Shown here one piece after another: positions 39,407 through 48,115 of a stretch of DNA of 64,000 bases. The stretch lies in assembly GCA_033791545.1 (NCBI GenBank), contig JASJGL010000062.1:1-64000 (forward strand), in the 5' to 3' direction. The position numbers and the translations under genes are program-made. The DNA is from Antarcticimicrobium sp033791545 (GTDB lineage Bacteria > Pseudomonadota > Alphaproteobacteria > Rhodobacterales > Rhodobacteraceae). The notes under the pieces are model-generated. The model had not been told where the DNA came from, ran no database searches, and saw only the letters and a program-made list of their open reading frames with translations. Positions within the stretch are counted from its first letter, which is position 1, and the number at the start of each line of letters is the position of its first letter.

Positions 39407-41242
39407 TCACCCCTCCATTGCTTCCAATTCGTCGATAAAGCCTTCGATCATGCTCAGCCCCTTGTCCCAGAATTTGGGATCGGAGGCATCGAGGCCGAAG
39501 GGGGCCAGCAATTCCTTGTGGTGTTTGGAGCCGCCTGCCTTGAGCATGTCGAAATACTTGTCTTCGAACCCGTCCGCCCCTTCGGCATAGACCGAATAGA
39601 GCGCGTTCACCAAGCCGTCGCCGAAGGCATAGGCATAGACGTAGAAGGGCGAGTGGACGAAATGGGGGACATAGGCCCAGAAGGTTTCGTAGCCGTCCAT
39701 GAAGTCGAATGACGGCCCGAGGCTTTCGGCCTGCACGCTCATCCACAGGGCGTTGATGTCGTCGGGGGTGAGTTCGCCGCCGCGCCGCGCCGCGTGCAGT
39801 TTGCATTCGAAGTCATAGAACGCGATCTGGCGCACCACGGTGTTGATCATATCCTCGACCTTGCCGGCCAGCAGCACCTTGCGCTCGGTCTGGTCCTTGG
39901 CGGTGTCGAGCATCTTGCGGAAGGTCAGCATCTCGCCGAACACAGACGCGGTCTCGGCCAAGGTCAGGGGGGTGGAGGACAGCAGTTCGCCCTGACCGGC
40001 GGCCAGCACCTGGTGCACGCCGTGGCCCAGCTCATGCGCGAGCGTCATCACGTCGCGCGGTTTGCCGAGATAGTTCAGCAGCACATAGGGGTGCGCGTCG
40101 GTCACGGTGGGGTGGGCGAAGGCGCCCGGCGCCTTGCCCGGTTTGACCCCGGCGTCGATCCAGCCCTTGGAGAAGAATGGCGCGACGATCTCGCCCATGC
40201 GCGGATCAAAGGCGCTGTAGGCGCTCATCACCATCTGTTCGGCCTCGTCCCAGCCGACCTTGCGGGTTTGCTCCATCGGCAGCGGCGCGTTGCGGTCCCA
40301 GACCTGCATCCGGTCCAGACCAAGCCATTTGCGCTTGAGCTCGTAATAGCGGTGGCTGAGGCGCGGGTAGGCGGCGACGACGGCGCTGCGCAGGGCCTCG
40401 ACCACCTCGGGCTCCACATCGTTGCTCAGGTGGCGGGCCATTTGTGCGCTCGGCATGCCGCGCCAGCGATCGACGATCTCTTTTTCCTTGGCCTGGGTGT
40501 TGTGCACCCGGGCAAAGGTCTTGATCGTGTCGCCAAAGACCCGGGCCAGTTCATGCGCGGCGGCCTCGCGGGTGTCGCGATCTTGCTCGGTCAGCAGGTT
40601 CAGGGTGCCTTCGATGCCCAGCGTTTCGCCATGCACCTCGAATTCCAGTCCGGCGATGGTTTCGTCGAACAGCCGTTCCCAAGCATCGCCGACCACGCCC
40701 AGATCATGCAGGAATTTTTCCAGCTCGTCAGACAGTTGATAGGGTTTCATCGCGCGGATGCGGCGGAACACCGGTTCATAGCGGGCCAGATCGGCGTTCT
40801 CGGCCATCAGGGCGGTGAGGTGGTCATCCTCGAGCCGGTTCAGTTCCAGCGAGAAGAACACCAGCGGCGTGGTGAAATTGGTGATCTTTTCCTGACAGTC
40901 GGACAGGAACTTGGCCCGATCCGCATCCGTGGTCTGCTGGTAATAGCGCAGCCCTGCGTAGGACATGATGCGCCCCGCGACCTGCGAGATCTTTTCGTCG
41001 CGCAGCACGCAGTCGAGTAGGCCCTTGGCGTCAAGCTCGGCCAGTTTGCCTTCGTAATCGGTGGCGAAACTGGCGCAGGCCTGTTCCAGCCAGTCCAGAT
41101 CGCGCTTCATCTCGGGGGCGTTCTCGCTGGTGTAGAGATCGCTCAGATCCCAGTCCGGCAGGTTGCCCAGCGGAGCGGCGCCGGTCTCGGGTTTTTCGAA
41201 GGTCGGGGTCTTTTCGAACAGCGGGACGGCGAAGGGCTGCAT
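39407..41242 (-). CDS. pepF: Oligoendopeptidase F (M3B metallopeptidase)
   Basis: A cytoplasmic zinc oligopeptidase that degrades short peptides. It is 611 aa. The zinc motif HELGHGVHQ lies near residue 405 (HExxH with the distal Glu in TASVFGEMLTF downstream). The helical M3 fold is intact, with NYLGKPRDVMTLAHE before the active site and HFVHSPFYVYAYAFGDGLV near the C terminus. GAGG lies upstream of the ATG. It is followed by a nested inverted repeat and a terminator, and is separated from the upstream hydrolase by a dispersed repeat. Confidence 0.95.
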   Translation of the reverse strand: MQPFAVPLFEKTPTFEKPETGAAPLGNLPDWDLSDLYTSENAPEMKRDLDWLEQACASFATDYEGKLAELDAKGLLDCVLRDEKISQVAGRIMSYAGLRYYQQTTDADRAKFLSDCQEKITNFTTPLVFFSLELNRLEDDHLTALMAENADLARYEPVFRRIRAMKPYQLSDELEKFLHDLGVVGDAWERLFDETIAGLEFEVHGETLGIEGTLNLLTEQDRDTREAAAHELARVFGDTIKTFARVHNTQAKEKEIVDRWRGMPSAQMARHLSNDVEPEVVEALRSAVVAAYPRLSHRYYELKRKWLGLDRMQVWDRNAPLPMEQTRKVGWDEAEQMVMSAYSAFDPRMGEIVAPFFSKGWIDAGVKPGKAPGAFAHPTVTDAHPYVLLNYLGKPRDVMTLAHELGHGVHQVLAAGQGELLSSTPLTLAETASVFGEMLTFRKMLDTAKDQTERKVLLAGKVEDMINTVVRQIAFYDFECKLHAARRGGELTPDDINALWMSVQAESLGPSFDFMDGYETFWAYVPHFVHSPFYVYAYAFGDGLVNALYSVYAEGADGFEDKYFDMLKAGGSKHHKELLAPFGLDASDPKFWDKGLSMIEGFIDELEAMEG

Positions 41243-41337
41243 GGGATACCTCTGTGTTGTCTGTAAGTTGATTAAGCGCGCGGCGGGCCGGGTTCAAGCC
41301 ATTGCGCCGAAACGCGCCTGCGGCGCGGGCCTCCGGC

Positions 41338-41360
41338 GGGGATATTTCGGGTGAAAGGAA
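41338..41360 (+). repeat. Dispersed intergenic repeat, subtype B copy 2
   Basis: GGGGATATTTCGGGTGAAAG, preceded by a GC-rich CCTGCGGCGCGGGCCTCCGG block. It lies between pepF and the hydrolase and matches 38809-38833. Confidence 0.6.
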
Positions 41361-41396
41361 CGGGGCGCAGTGCGGCAGGCCCTGCGGCTGGCGCGC

Positions 41397-42365
41397 TTAG
41401 ATGTCGGCCGGGGTGGCGTCTGAAAACAGGGCAGCGATGCGGTCAAACACATGGGCGCGAATGGCCGGCCCTTCCATCATCACCTCGTGCTGGGCGCCTT
41501 CGACCATCTCCAGCTGGCCGCCGGGCCAACTGGCCATGCGGTTGCGGATGGCGTCCGCGCTGACAATGCTTTCGCAGGTTCCCAGAAAGGCGACGCAGGG
41601 CTGCGCCGGGGCCGGTTGGCGGGAAAGATCCGCGGTCTCTTTCAGAGCGGCGCGCATCCATTTCAGGCTGGGGCCGCCGAGACCCAACTCCGGGTGCGCC
41701 GCCAGTTGCGCCTGCATCATCGCGTACATCTGCGGATCACCGGTCAGAGCGTTGCCCTCGAACCCTTGGGTTTCGACATAGTTCTGCGCTTTGGTCGAGG
41801 GCATCAGCCGCGCGCCAAGGCCCAGCATCGGGCCGATATAGGCCGCGCCATAGGCCATCGGGCGCAGCAGCGCTGGCATCCGGATGCCCCACATCGGGCC
41901 GGTAAAGGCGCAGGCCTGCACCGGCACCCCGTCGATCAGCGCGCGAAGCCCGATACAGCCGCCCATGGAATGCGCCAACAGGTGAAACGGCTGTGGCATG
42001 TCAAGCTGGGTCGCGGCGGCGATCATCGCCTCGACATCCCGTTGATAATCTTCAAACCGCTCCACATGGCCCGGGCGCGGATCCTCTACGAGCCGGTCGG
42101 CCAGACCCTGACCGCGCCAGTCGATCGCCACCGTGGCAAAGCCGCGCGCGGCCAGATCGGCAGCGGCGGGGCCGTATTTCTCGATATACTCGGTGCGGCC
42201 GGGAAACAGCAGGACAGTGCCCTGCGCCGGGCCGTCGGGGTGCCAGCACCCGATGCGGATACGCACCCCGTCGCAGCAGCGCAGCCACCAGGCCGCGCCG
42301 CTGGGTGGGCCACAGGGGGGGCCACCGGCCACGTCGTCAAAAAGCGGGGCCGGGGCCAGATCCAT
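41397..42365 (-). CDS. Alpha/beta hydrolase (lysophospholipase L2-like)
   Basis: A 322-aa serine hydrolase of the Hydrolase_4/PldB type. The nucleophile elbow LLAHSMGGCIGL carries the catalytic Ser (near residue 134). The oxyanion segment is LFPGRTEYIEKYG. The catalytic His is probably in EGAQHEVMMEG near residue 297, with an acid in the preceding strand. The substrate is not determinable; lysophospholipids or monoacylglycerols are usual for the family. Its ATG overlaps the stop of the SCP2 gene (TGATG), giving a coupled two-gene lipid-related unit. Confidence 0.88.
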   Translation of the reverse strand: MDLAPAPLFDDVAGGPPCGPPSGAAWWLRCCDGVRIRIGCWHPDGPAQGTVLLFPGRTEYIEKYGPAAADLAARGFATVAIDWRGQGLADRLVEDPRPGHVERFEDYQRDVEAMIAAATQLDMPQPFHLLAHSMGGCIGLRALIDGVPVQACAFTGPMWGIRMPALLRPMAYGAAYIGPMLGLGARLMPSTKAQNYVETQGFEGNALTGDPQMYAMMQAQLAAHPELGLGGPSLKWMRAALKETADLSRQPAPAQPCVAFLGTCESIVSADAIRNRMASWPGGQLEMVEGAQHEVMMEGPAIRAHVFDRIAALFSDATPADI

Positions 42366-42655
42366 CAGGCCAGAACCGAGGCCAGTTTCATTGCCAGCCC
42401 CATATCGCCATCAATGGCGAGCTTGCCGCTCATGAAGGCGCTGGTGGGGTTGGTTTCGCCCGATACGATGCCTTGGAAGGTTTCCGCATCGGCGGTGAGG
42501 GTCACGTCGGCGTCCTCGTCCGAGACCCGCGCGCCAGTGGCGTCGAGCACGATCGCGCCAAGATCGGCGACCTGCAACTTGGCCGTGCCATCGAAGGCGC
42601 CGCCGGAGAGTTTTTCGGTCAGTTCGGCCGCAGCCTTTTCGAGAAAGTCGTTCAT
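42365..42655 (-). CDS. SCP2 sterol-binding domain protein
   Basis: A 96-aa single-domain SCP2 protein: amphipathic N-terminal helix, beta sheet (GTAKLQVADLGAIVLDATG, DADVTLTADAETFQGIVSGE) and the ending AFMSGKLAIDGDMGLAMKLA. Such domains bind lipids or acyl-CoA in the cytoplasm. The stop overlaps the start codon of the hydrolase gene, suggesting they act on the same lipids. A GGATC-type ribosome site is weak. Confidence 0.92.
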   Translation of the reverse strand: MNDFLEKAAAELTEKLSGGAFDGTAKLQVADLGAIVLDATGARVSDEDADVTLTADAETFQGIVSGETNPTSAFMSGKLAIDGDMGLAMKLASVLA

Positions 42656-42723
42656 GGGATCCTCTTTCGTGTTGTGCGGCGCCTCTGGTATTTGGCGCCT
42701 GCCACGTTACATTGCCCAGTATT

Positions 42724-43305
42724 ATGAGTGTTAAACACCACAATCTCAAAGGTATCGTGACGGCAACCGTGTTGTTTGCCGCGATTTGCCAGCCATTGAC
42801 TGCGCAGACCGCTGATAGCGGTGCCGGTAAGAGCGACGAGAGCGCGCTGCTTTCGGCGTTGTCCGAGGCTGGCCCGGAGGAGGCGCCGCGTCTGGAGCGG
42901 CAGTTGCAGGCGCTTTGGAACAAGAGCGGGTCTGCCGCGATGGACCTGCTGCTGAAACGCGGGCGCGAGGCGCTGGAGAGTGGCGATACCGATGTCGCGA
43001 TCGCGCATCTGACCGCGTTGACCGATCATGCGCCGGATTTCGCCGAAGGCTGGCACCTGCGGGCCTCGGCTTATTTCGAGGCCGGGCTGTATGGGCCTGC
43101 GGTGGCCGATCTGGAACATGCGCTGGCGCTCAATCCAAACAATTATGGTGCGATCTTTGGTCTGGGCACCCTTCTGGAGGGATTCGGGGACACGGAAAAC
43201 GCCTATCGCGCCTATCAGCGTGCGCAGGTCTTGCATCCTCATCACGAGGACGTAATCAAGGCGCTGGAACGTCTGAAGCCCGAAATCGAAGGCAAGGCGC
43301 TGTAA
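42724..43305 (+). CDS. Exported TPR-repeat protein
   Basis: A 193-aa protein with a signal peptide (GIVTATVLFAAICQPLTAQT, cleavage near residue 28). About three tetratricopeptide repeats follow, including AIAHLTALTDHAPDFAEGWH and PAVADLEHALALNPNNYGAI. TPRs mediate protein contacts, here probably in the periplasm. The ATG at 42724 is preferred to an in-frame TTG at 42712. It is divergent from the SCP2 gene and 33 bases before the helicase. Confidence 0.88.
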   Translation: MSVKHHNLKGIVTATVLFAAICQPLTAQTADSGAGKSDESALLSALSEAGPEEAPRLERQLQALWNKSGSAAMDLLLKRGREALESGDTDVAIAHLTALTDHAPDFAEGWHLRASAYFEAGLYGPAVADLEHALALNPNNYGAIFGLGTLLEGFGDTENAYRAYQRAQVLHPHHEDVIKALERLKPEIEGKAL

Positions 43306-43338
43306 CCCCGCTGTGCGGGCCAGCATGAGGCAGGATTG

Positions 43339-46300
43339 ATGGGCAACGGGACATCCCGAATCGTGGCTGTGCTGGGGCCGACCAATACCGGCAAGACGCA
43401 TTATGCGATTGAACGCATGCTGGGGCACCGCACCGGCGTGATCGGTCTGCCGTTGCGGCTGCTGGCGCGCGAGGTTTACGACCGTATCGTCGCGGCGCGC
43501 GGCCCCTCGGTGGTGGCATTGGTCACCGGCGAAGAGCGGATCGTGCCGCCGCGGGCCCGCTATTGGGTCTGCACGGTCGAGGCGATGCCCGACGGGATGG
43601 GGGCGGATTTCGTCGCGGTGGACGAGATCCAGCTTTGCGCCGATCCGGAGCGCGGCCATGTCTTTACCGACCGGCTGCTGCGGGCGCGCGGCCAGCATGA
43701 AACCCTGTTTCTGGGCGCCGATACCATGCGTGGCCCGATCGCGGCGCTGGTGCCCGAAGTGCAATTCGTACGCCGGGACCGGATGAGCCAATTGACCTAC
43801 TCAGGTTCGAAAAAGATAAGTAGAATACCCCCAAGAAGCGCAATCGTGGGGTTTTCGGTTGAGAATGTATATGCCATCGCCGAACTGCTTCGCCGGCAAA
43901 AGGGCGGTGCGGCGGTTGTTATGGGGGCGCTCAGCCCGCGTACGCGCAATGCGCAGGTGGCCCTGTATCAGAATGGCGAGGTGGATTATCTGGTTGCGAC
44001 CGATGCCATCGGAATGGGGTTGAACCTCGACGTCGATCACGTTGCTTTTTCAGCACTTTCCAAATTCGACGGTCGGCGGATGCGGCCGCTGCAGCCGAAC
44101 GAGCTGGCGCAGATCGCCGGGCGGGCCGGGCGCGGCATGTCGGATGGGACCTTTGGCGTGACGGGGGATGCGCGTCCTCTGGACGCGGAGGTCGCCGAGG
44201 CGATCATGGAGCATCGCTTTGCGCCGCAGAAGAAGGTCAACTGGCGCAACTCGGCGCTGCAATTCGGTTCGGTCGCGCGGCTGATCCAGTCACTGGAAGA
44301 GCCCCCGAAGCACGAGGTTCTGGTGCGCGCCCGCGAGGCGGACGACCTTGCTGTGCTGAAAACCCTCGCGCAACTGCCCGAGATATCGGCGCGCGCCAGC
44401 GACGGGCCCGGTGTCCGGCTGCTTTGGGATGTCTGCCGGATTCCCGACTTTCGCGGCATCAGCCATGCGGAACATGCCGGGCTGCTGGAGGTGATCTTTG
44501 GCCATCTGCATCAGGGCGGGGTGATTCCCGATGACTTTCTGGCCCGCCAGATCCAGCGGATTGATCGCATTGACGGGGATATCGACACATTAAGTAAACG
44601 ATTGGCCTTTATCCGGACTTGGACCTATGTGGCACAGCGACGTGGATGGGTTGGTGACGAAAGCCATTGGCGCGGGGAAACGCGCGCTGTAGAAGACAGG
44701 GTGTCTGACGCGCTACATGAACGTCTGACGCAACGATTTGTGGATCGGCGCACCAGTGTGCTGCTGCGCCGGCTCAAACAGAAGGAGGCCCTTTTGGCCG
44801 AGGTGAACGACAAGGGTGAAGTGACGGTCGAGGGCGAATTCGTCGGACGGCTGGATGGGTTCCGGTTTTCTCCGGACAAGGAGGCTGCTGCTGGCGCAGA
44901 GGCGAAGACCGTGAAAACGGCGGCGCTGCAGGCCTTGGCGCCGCAGTTCCATTTGCGGGCTGACCGATTCTACAACGCCCCCGATACCGAGATCGACTAT
45001 ACCGATCAGGGCGGGTTGATGTGGGGCGAACATGCGGTGGGCAAGCTGGTTGCCGGCCCCGAGCCGCTGAAGCCGCAGGTCGAGGTCTTTGTCGACGAGG
45101 CCGCCGGGCCGGATGTGGCGCAGAAAGTGCAGCGTCGCTTGCAGCATTTCATCGACCGCAAGATCGCCGCGCTGTTCGAGCCGCTGCTGACCTTGCAGCG
45201 TGACGAGATGCTGAGCGGGCTTGCCAAGGGCTTTGCCTTCCGCATGGTCGAGTCGATGGGCCTGTTGTCGCGCGCGAGTGTGGCACAGGACGTCAAGGCG
45301 CTGGATCAGGAGGCCCGCGGGGCCCTGCGCAAACATGGCATCCGCTTTGGCCAGTTCACCATATTCATGCCGTTGCTGTTGAAACCGGCCCCGACACGGT
45401 TGCGCCTGCTGCTTTGGGCGCTGTCGCGGGGTCTGGATGATTTCCCCGATGCACCGCCGCCGGGTCTGGTTACGGTGCCGACGCTCAAGGATGCCCCCGA
45501 GGGGTATGACATCATGTGCGGCTATCGCGCCTCCGGAGAACGCTCCATCCGCATCGACATGCTGGAGCGACTGGCCGACATGCTGCGGGCGCAAGACAGC
45601 CGGGGCGGGTTCGAGGCAACGCCGGACATGCTGTCGATCAGCGGCATGACGCTGGAGCAGTTCTCTGACCTGATGCAGGGGCTGGGCTATCGCGCTGAAA
45701 AGGGCGAGCGGGCAAAGGTCAAACCCGTGGACGCGGCCGCCTTGGTGGCAAAATCGGTCGATGCGCCTTTGGGCGAAACTCCGGTGGCAGAAGCGACCTC
45801 CGTGCCAGAGGCTGCGCCTGAACAGACCGGGGCTGCGGAAGAGGCGGCGGAAGCCGTAACCGAAGCGGTACCTGCGGACGCGGTTCCGGCAGAGGCGGTC
45901 CCCGAAGTGGCCGCCGAGGCGGAAGCGCCAGCGGAAACCGCGACCGACACCGCAACCGAGGCGACGGTCGAGGCCGCTGTGGACAGTGCTGCTATTTCCG
46001 AGTCCGGGGCCGGGACAGTTGCCGAGACCGGGGCGGAAGCCGCAGTCGAAACCGCTGTTGAGGCTGCCCGTGATGACAGTGCTGAGGCGGCGGGCGCGCC
46101 CGAGTTGGAGGTTTTCTATACCTTCACTTGGGCCCCGCGCAGCAGCAACCGTGGCCGACCACAGGGCCGGGGCAAGCCTCAGGGGAAGCCGCAGGGCAAG
46201 GCTGGCGCAGCCGGCGGCGGCAGACCGCGCGGCAAGAAACCCCAGGGTGACAAGCCGCAAGGGGAGCGCAAGCCGCAGGGCGCCAAGTCGTTCTCGGCGC

Positions 46301-46380
46301 GTCCGCCGAGAGCAGAGAAACCAATCGACCCGGACAACCCCTTCGCCGCCGCGCTGATGGGGCTGAAAACCGACAAGTAA
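43339..46380 (+). CDS. Suv3-like superfamily 2 RNA helicase with acidic and basic tails
   Basis: A 1013-aa helicase related to mitochondrial Suv3, a degradosome-type RNA helicase. Walker A is GPTNTGKT (residues 13-20), motif II DEIQ near 95, motif V/VI DAIGMGLNLDV and QIAGRAGRGMSDGTFGVTG. A helical/Suv3 C-terminal region follows. From about residue 805 to 915 the protein is almost only Ala, Glu, Val, Pro and Thr. From about 930 it is a basic repeat of KPQGK/GRPQG units. The tails are likely disordered and may bind RNA or RNases. GGATTG precedes the ATG. It is followed after five bases by an S4 protein. Confidence 0.92.
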   Translation: MGNGTSRIVAVLGPTNTGKTHYAIERMLGHRTGVIGLPLRLLAREVYDRIVAARGPSVVALVTGEERIVPPRARYWVCTVEAMPDGMGADFVAVDEIQLCADPERGHVFTDRLLRARGQHETLFLGADTMRGPIAALVPEVQFVRRDRMSQLTYSGSKKISRIPPRSAIVGFSVENVYAIAELLRRQKGGAAVVMGALSPRTRNAQVALYQNGEVDYLVATDAIGMGLNLDVDHVAFSALSKFDGRRMRPLQPNELAQIAGRAGRGMSDGTFGVTGDARPLDAEVAEAIMEHRFAPQKKVNWRNSALQFGSVARLIQSLEEPPKHEVLVRAREADDLAVLKTLAQLPEISARASDGPGVRLLWDVCRIPDFRGISHAEHAGLLEVIFGHLHQGGVIPDDFLARQIQRIDRIDGDIDTLSKRLAFIRTWTYVAQRRGWVGDESHWRGETRAVEDRVSDALHERLTQRFVDRRTSVLLRRLKQKEALLAEVNDKGEVTVEGEFVGRLDGFRFSPDKEAAAGAEAKTVKTAALQALAPQFHLRADRFYNAPDTEIDYTDQGGLMWGEHAVGKLVAGPEPLKPQVEVFVDEAAGPDVAQKVQRRLQHFIDRKIAALFEPLLTLQRDEMLSGLAKGFAFRMVESMGLLSRASVAQDVKALDQEARGALRKHGIRFGQFTIFMPLLLKPAPTRLRLLLWALSRGLDDFPDAPPPGLVTVPTLKDAPEGYDIMCGYRASGERSIRIDMLERLADMLRAQDSRGGFEATPDMLSISGMTLEQFSDLMQGLGYRAEKGERAKVKPVDAAALVAKSVDAPLGETPVAEATSVPEAAPEQTGAAEEAAEAVTEAVPADAVPAEAVPEVAAEAEAPAETATDTATEATVEAAVDSAAISESGAGTVAETGAEAAVETAVEAARDDSAEAAGAPELEVFYTFTWAPRSSNRGRPQGRGKPQGKPQGKAGAAGGGRPRGKKPQGDKPQGERKPQGAKSFSARPPRAEKPIDPDNPFAAALMGLKTDK

Positions 46381-46385
46381 GGCGC

Positions 46386-46772
46386 ATGACTGCGCCTGAA
46401 ATCGGGGCCGGGGCCAAGCTGAGGCTGGACAAATGGCTTGTCCATGCCCGGTTCTGCAAGACCCGCAGCGTGGCTGCGGCGCTGGTTGGCGCCGGTCATG
46501 TGCGGGTGAACGGGGCGCGGGTGCAAAAGCCCGCGCTGCCGGTGGGGCCGGGGGATGTCCTGACCCTGACCCAGCCGCGCGTGGTGCGTGTGCTGCGTGT
46601 CGAGGCGCCGGGTCTGCGGCGCGGTCCGGCGCGCGAGGCGCAAACGTTATATACGCAATTGAGCGAAACCCGCGACGACGCCCCGCCCAATCCCCGTTTC
46701 GAGGGAAAAGGACGCCCCAGCAAGCGGGCGCGGCGGGCGCTTGATCTTTCTCGCGGGGGCGGGACCGATTGA
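46386..46772 (+). CDS. S4-domain RNA-binding protein (Hsp15-like)
   Basis: A 128-aa protein with one S4 domain (LRLDKWLVHARFCKTRSVAA, then GHVRVNGARVQKPALPVGPG) and a basic tail (FEGKGRPSKRARRALD). Hsp15 (HslR) recycles 50S subunits carrying nascent chains after heat shock. This shares the architecture, but function in this lineage is inferred. It is tightly spaced behind the RNA helicase, consistent with an RNA-handling pair. Confidence 0.9.
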   Translation: MTAPEIGAGAKLRLDKWLVHARFCKTRSVAAALVGAGHVRVNGARVQKPALPVGPGDVLTLTQPRVVRVLRVEAPGLRRGPAREAQTLYTQLSETRDDAPPNPRFEGKGRPSKRARRALDLSRGGGTD

Positions 46773-46836
46773 CGCCTTGAAGATATGCGCGCGCTGCTCT
46801 AGCTAGAACTGCGAATGTTCAGACGGAAACCTGCCC

Positions 46837-47175
46837 ATGACCTATGTTGTGATCGACAACTGCATCGCCTGCAAATACACCGACTGTGTCGAGGTTTGCC
46901 CCGTGGATTGTTTCTACGAGGGCGAGAACATGCTGGTTATCCATCCCGATGAATGCATCGATTGCGGCGTGTGCGAGCCTGAATGCCCCGCCGATGCCAT
47001 CCGTCCGGATACCGAGCCGGGCATGGAGGCCTGGGTCGAGTTCAACCGCAAGTTTTCCGAGATGTGGCCGGTGATCATCACCAAGAAAGACCCGCTGCCT
47101 GACGCGGAAGAACGCGACGGCGAAACTGGCAAGCGGGACAAGTATTTCTCTGAGGCTCCCGGCGAGGGCGGCTAA
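46837..47175 (+). CDS. fdxA: Seven-iron ferredoxin (3Fe-4S/4Fe-4S)
   Basis: A 112-aa low-potential ferredoxin of the Azotobacter FdI type. Cysteines 9, 17 and 50 fit the 3Fe-4S cluster. Cysteines 21, 40, 43 and 46 fit the 4Fe-4S cluster; Cys12 and Cys25 match the free cysteines of FdI (all shifted by one). The conserved C-terminal extension (EAWVEFNRKFSEMWP) is present. The partner enzyme is unknown. It precedes carD, a conserved alphaproteobacterial pair, with an inverted repeat between. Confidence 0.96.
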   Translation: MTYVVIDNCIACKYTDCVEVCPVDCFYEGENMLVIHPDECIDCGVCEPECPADAIRPDTEPGMEAWVEFNRKFSEMWPVIITKKDPLPDAEERDGETGKRDKYFSEAPGEGG

Positions 47176-47286
47176 GTGATTCGAGCCTGACTTTGCGTCG
47201 GGCGATTTAAAATGTGATGGCAAACCCTTGAGATGACGTGCATTTCAGGATTGCTGGTGGGCGTCCCCTTCCGGGGCGGGGTATTT

Positions 47287-47308
47287 TGTGCTATATATGA
47301 TTAGCACA
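47287..47308. promoter_or_regulatory. Inverted repeat between fdxA and carD
   Basis: TGTGCTA (47287-47293) and TAGCACA (47302-47308) are perfect 7-bp arms with an 8-base AT spacer. It is 148 bases upstream of carD, in an AT-rich patch, and suits a dimeric regulator. The rest of the 280-base gap shows no gene. Confidence 0.5.
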
Positions 47309-47455
47309 GTTTATTAGGAACGCCCGGATCCCCGATGAAAGCTCGCACTGGGGTGGTTTGATTTAATCCAAAATGCAGCGTGACGGGACATGACATATGG
47401 CCCGTGGCTGTATTTTTGTCGCCTGCCTGTCCGGACGATAACAAGGAAGACCTGA

Positions 47456-47965
47456 ATGACCAAATCAAAGAAACTCGAATTCCGCCCGAACGAATACGTT
47501 GTCTACCCGTCCCATGGCGTCGGGCAGATCGTTTCGATCGAAGAGCAGGAAGTGGCCGGCATCAAGCTGGAGCTGTTCGTGATTTCTTTCGAAAAGGACA
47601 AGATGACTCTGCGGGTTCCGACCAACAAGGCGACCGAGGTGGGCATGCGCTCGCTCAGTTCGCCCGATGTGATCGACCAAGCCATGCGGACGCTGAAAGG
47701 CAAGGCCAAGGTCAAACGCGCCATGTGGTCGCGCCGCGCTCAGGAGTATGAACAAAAGATCAACTCTGGCGACCTGATCGCAATTGCCGAGGTGGTTCGC
47801 GACCTGCACCGCACCGATGACCAGCGCGAACAAAGCTATTCCGAGCGTCAGCTGTACGAAGCCGCGCTGGAACGTTTGACCCGGGAAGTGGCCGCTGTTT
47901 CCGGTGGTGACGAAATCTCGGCCGCCAAACAGGTGGATGACGTGCTGATGTCGCGCGCGGCCTGA
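47456..47965 (+). CDS. carD: CarD/CdnL-family RNA polymerase-binding regulator
   Basis: A 169-aa CarD_CdnL_TRCF protein. These bind the RNA polymerase beta subunit and stabilise open complexes at rRNA and other promoters. The N-terminal Tudor-like domain reads NEYVVYPSHGVGQIVSIEEQ. The C-terminal helical domain contains WSRRAQEYEQKINSGDLIAI and the YSERQLYEAALERLTRE helices. GGAAGAC before the ATG is a fair ribosome site. A strong terminator follows. Confidence 0.94.
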   Translation: MTKSKKLEFRPNEYVVYPSHGVGQIVSIEEQEVAGIKLELFVISFEKDKMTLRVPTNKATEVGMRSLSSPDVIDQAMRTLKGKAKVKRAMWSRRAQEYEQKINSGDLIAIAEVVRDLHRTDDQREQSYSERQLYEAALERLTREVAAVSGGDEISAAKQVDDVLMSRAA

Positions 47966-48005
47966 TCTGCGCAGCATCTGAGCGACCCTGACCATGTCAG
48001 TTTTG

Positions 48006-48034
48006 ACCGCGCCCGCAATCCGGGCGCGGTTTTT
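48006..48034 (+). terminator. Terminator of carD
   Basis: ACCGCGCCCG / CGGGCGCGGT (10-bp perfect stem, 5-base loop) followed by T5. Confidence 0.92.
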
Positions 48035-48115
48035 CTTTGTGGTGCAGGAGGTTCGCGCTGTTTTCTCACCCAGTTTCACTTGCGGTCCAGCCCCGCTTTG
48101 CGGTTAGTTTGAGGC

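Noticed and set aside
44713..46260. Minus-strand frame opposite the helicase tail
   Set aside because: Antisense shadow of the low-complexity tail and core. No start signal.
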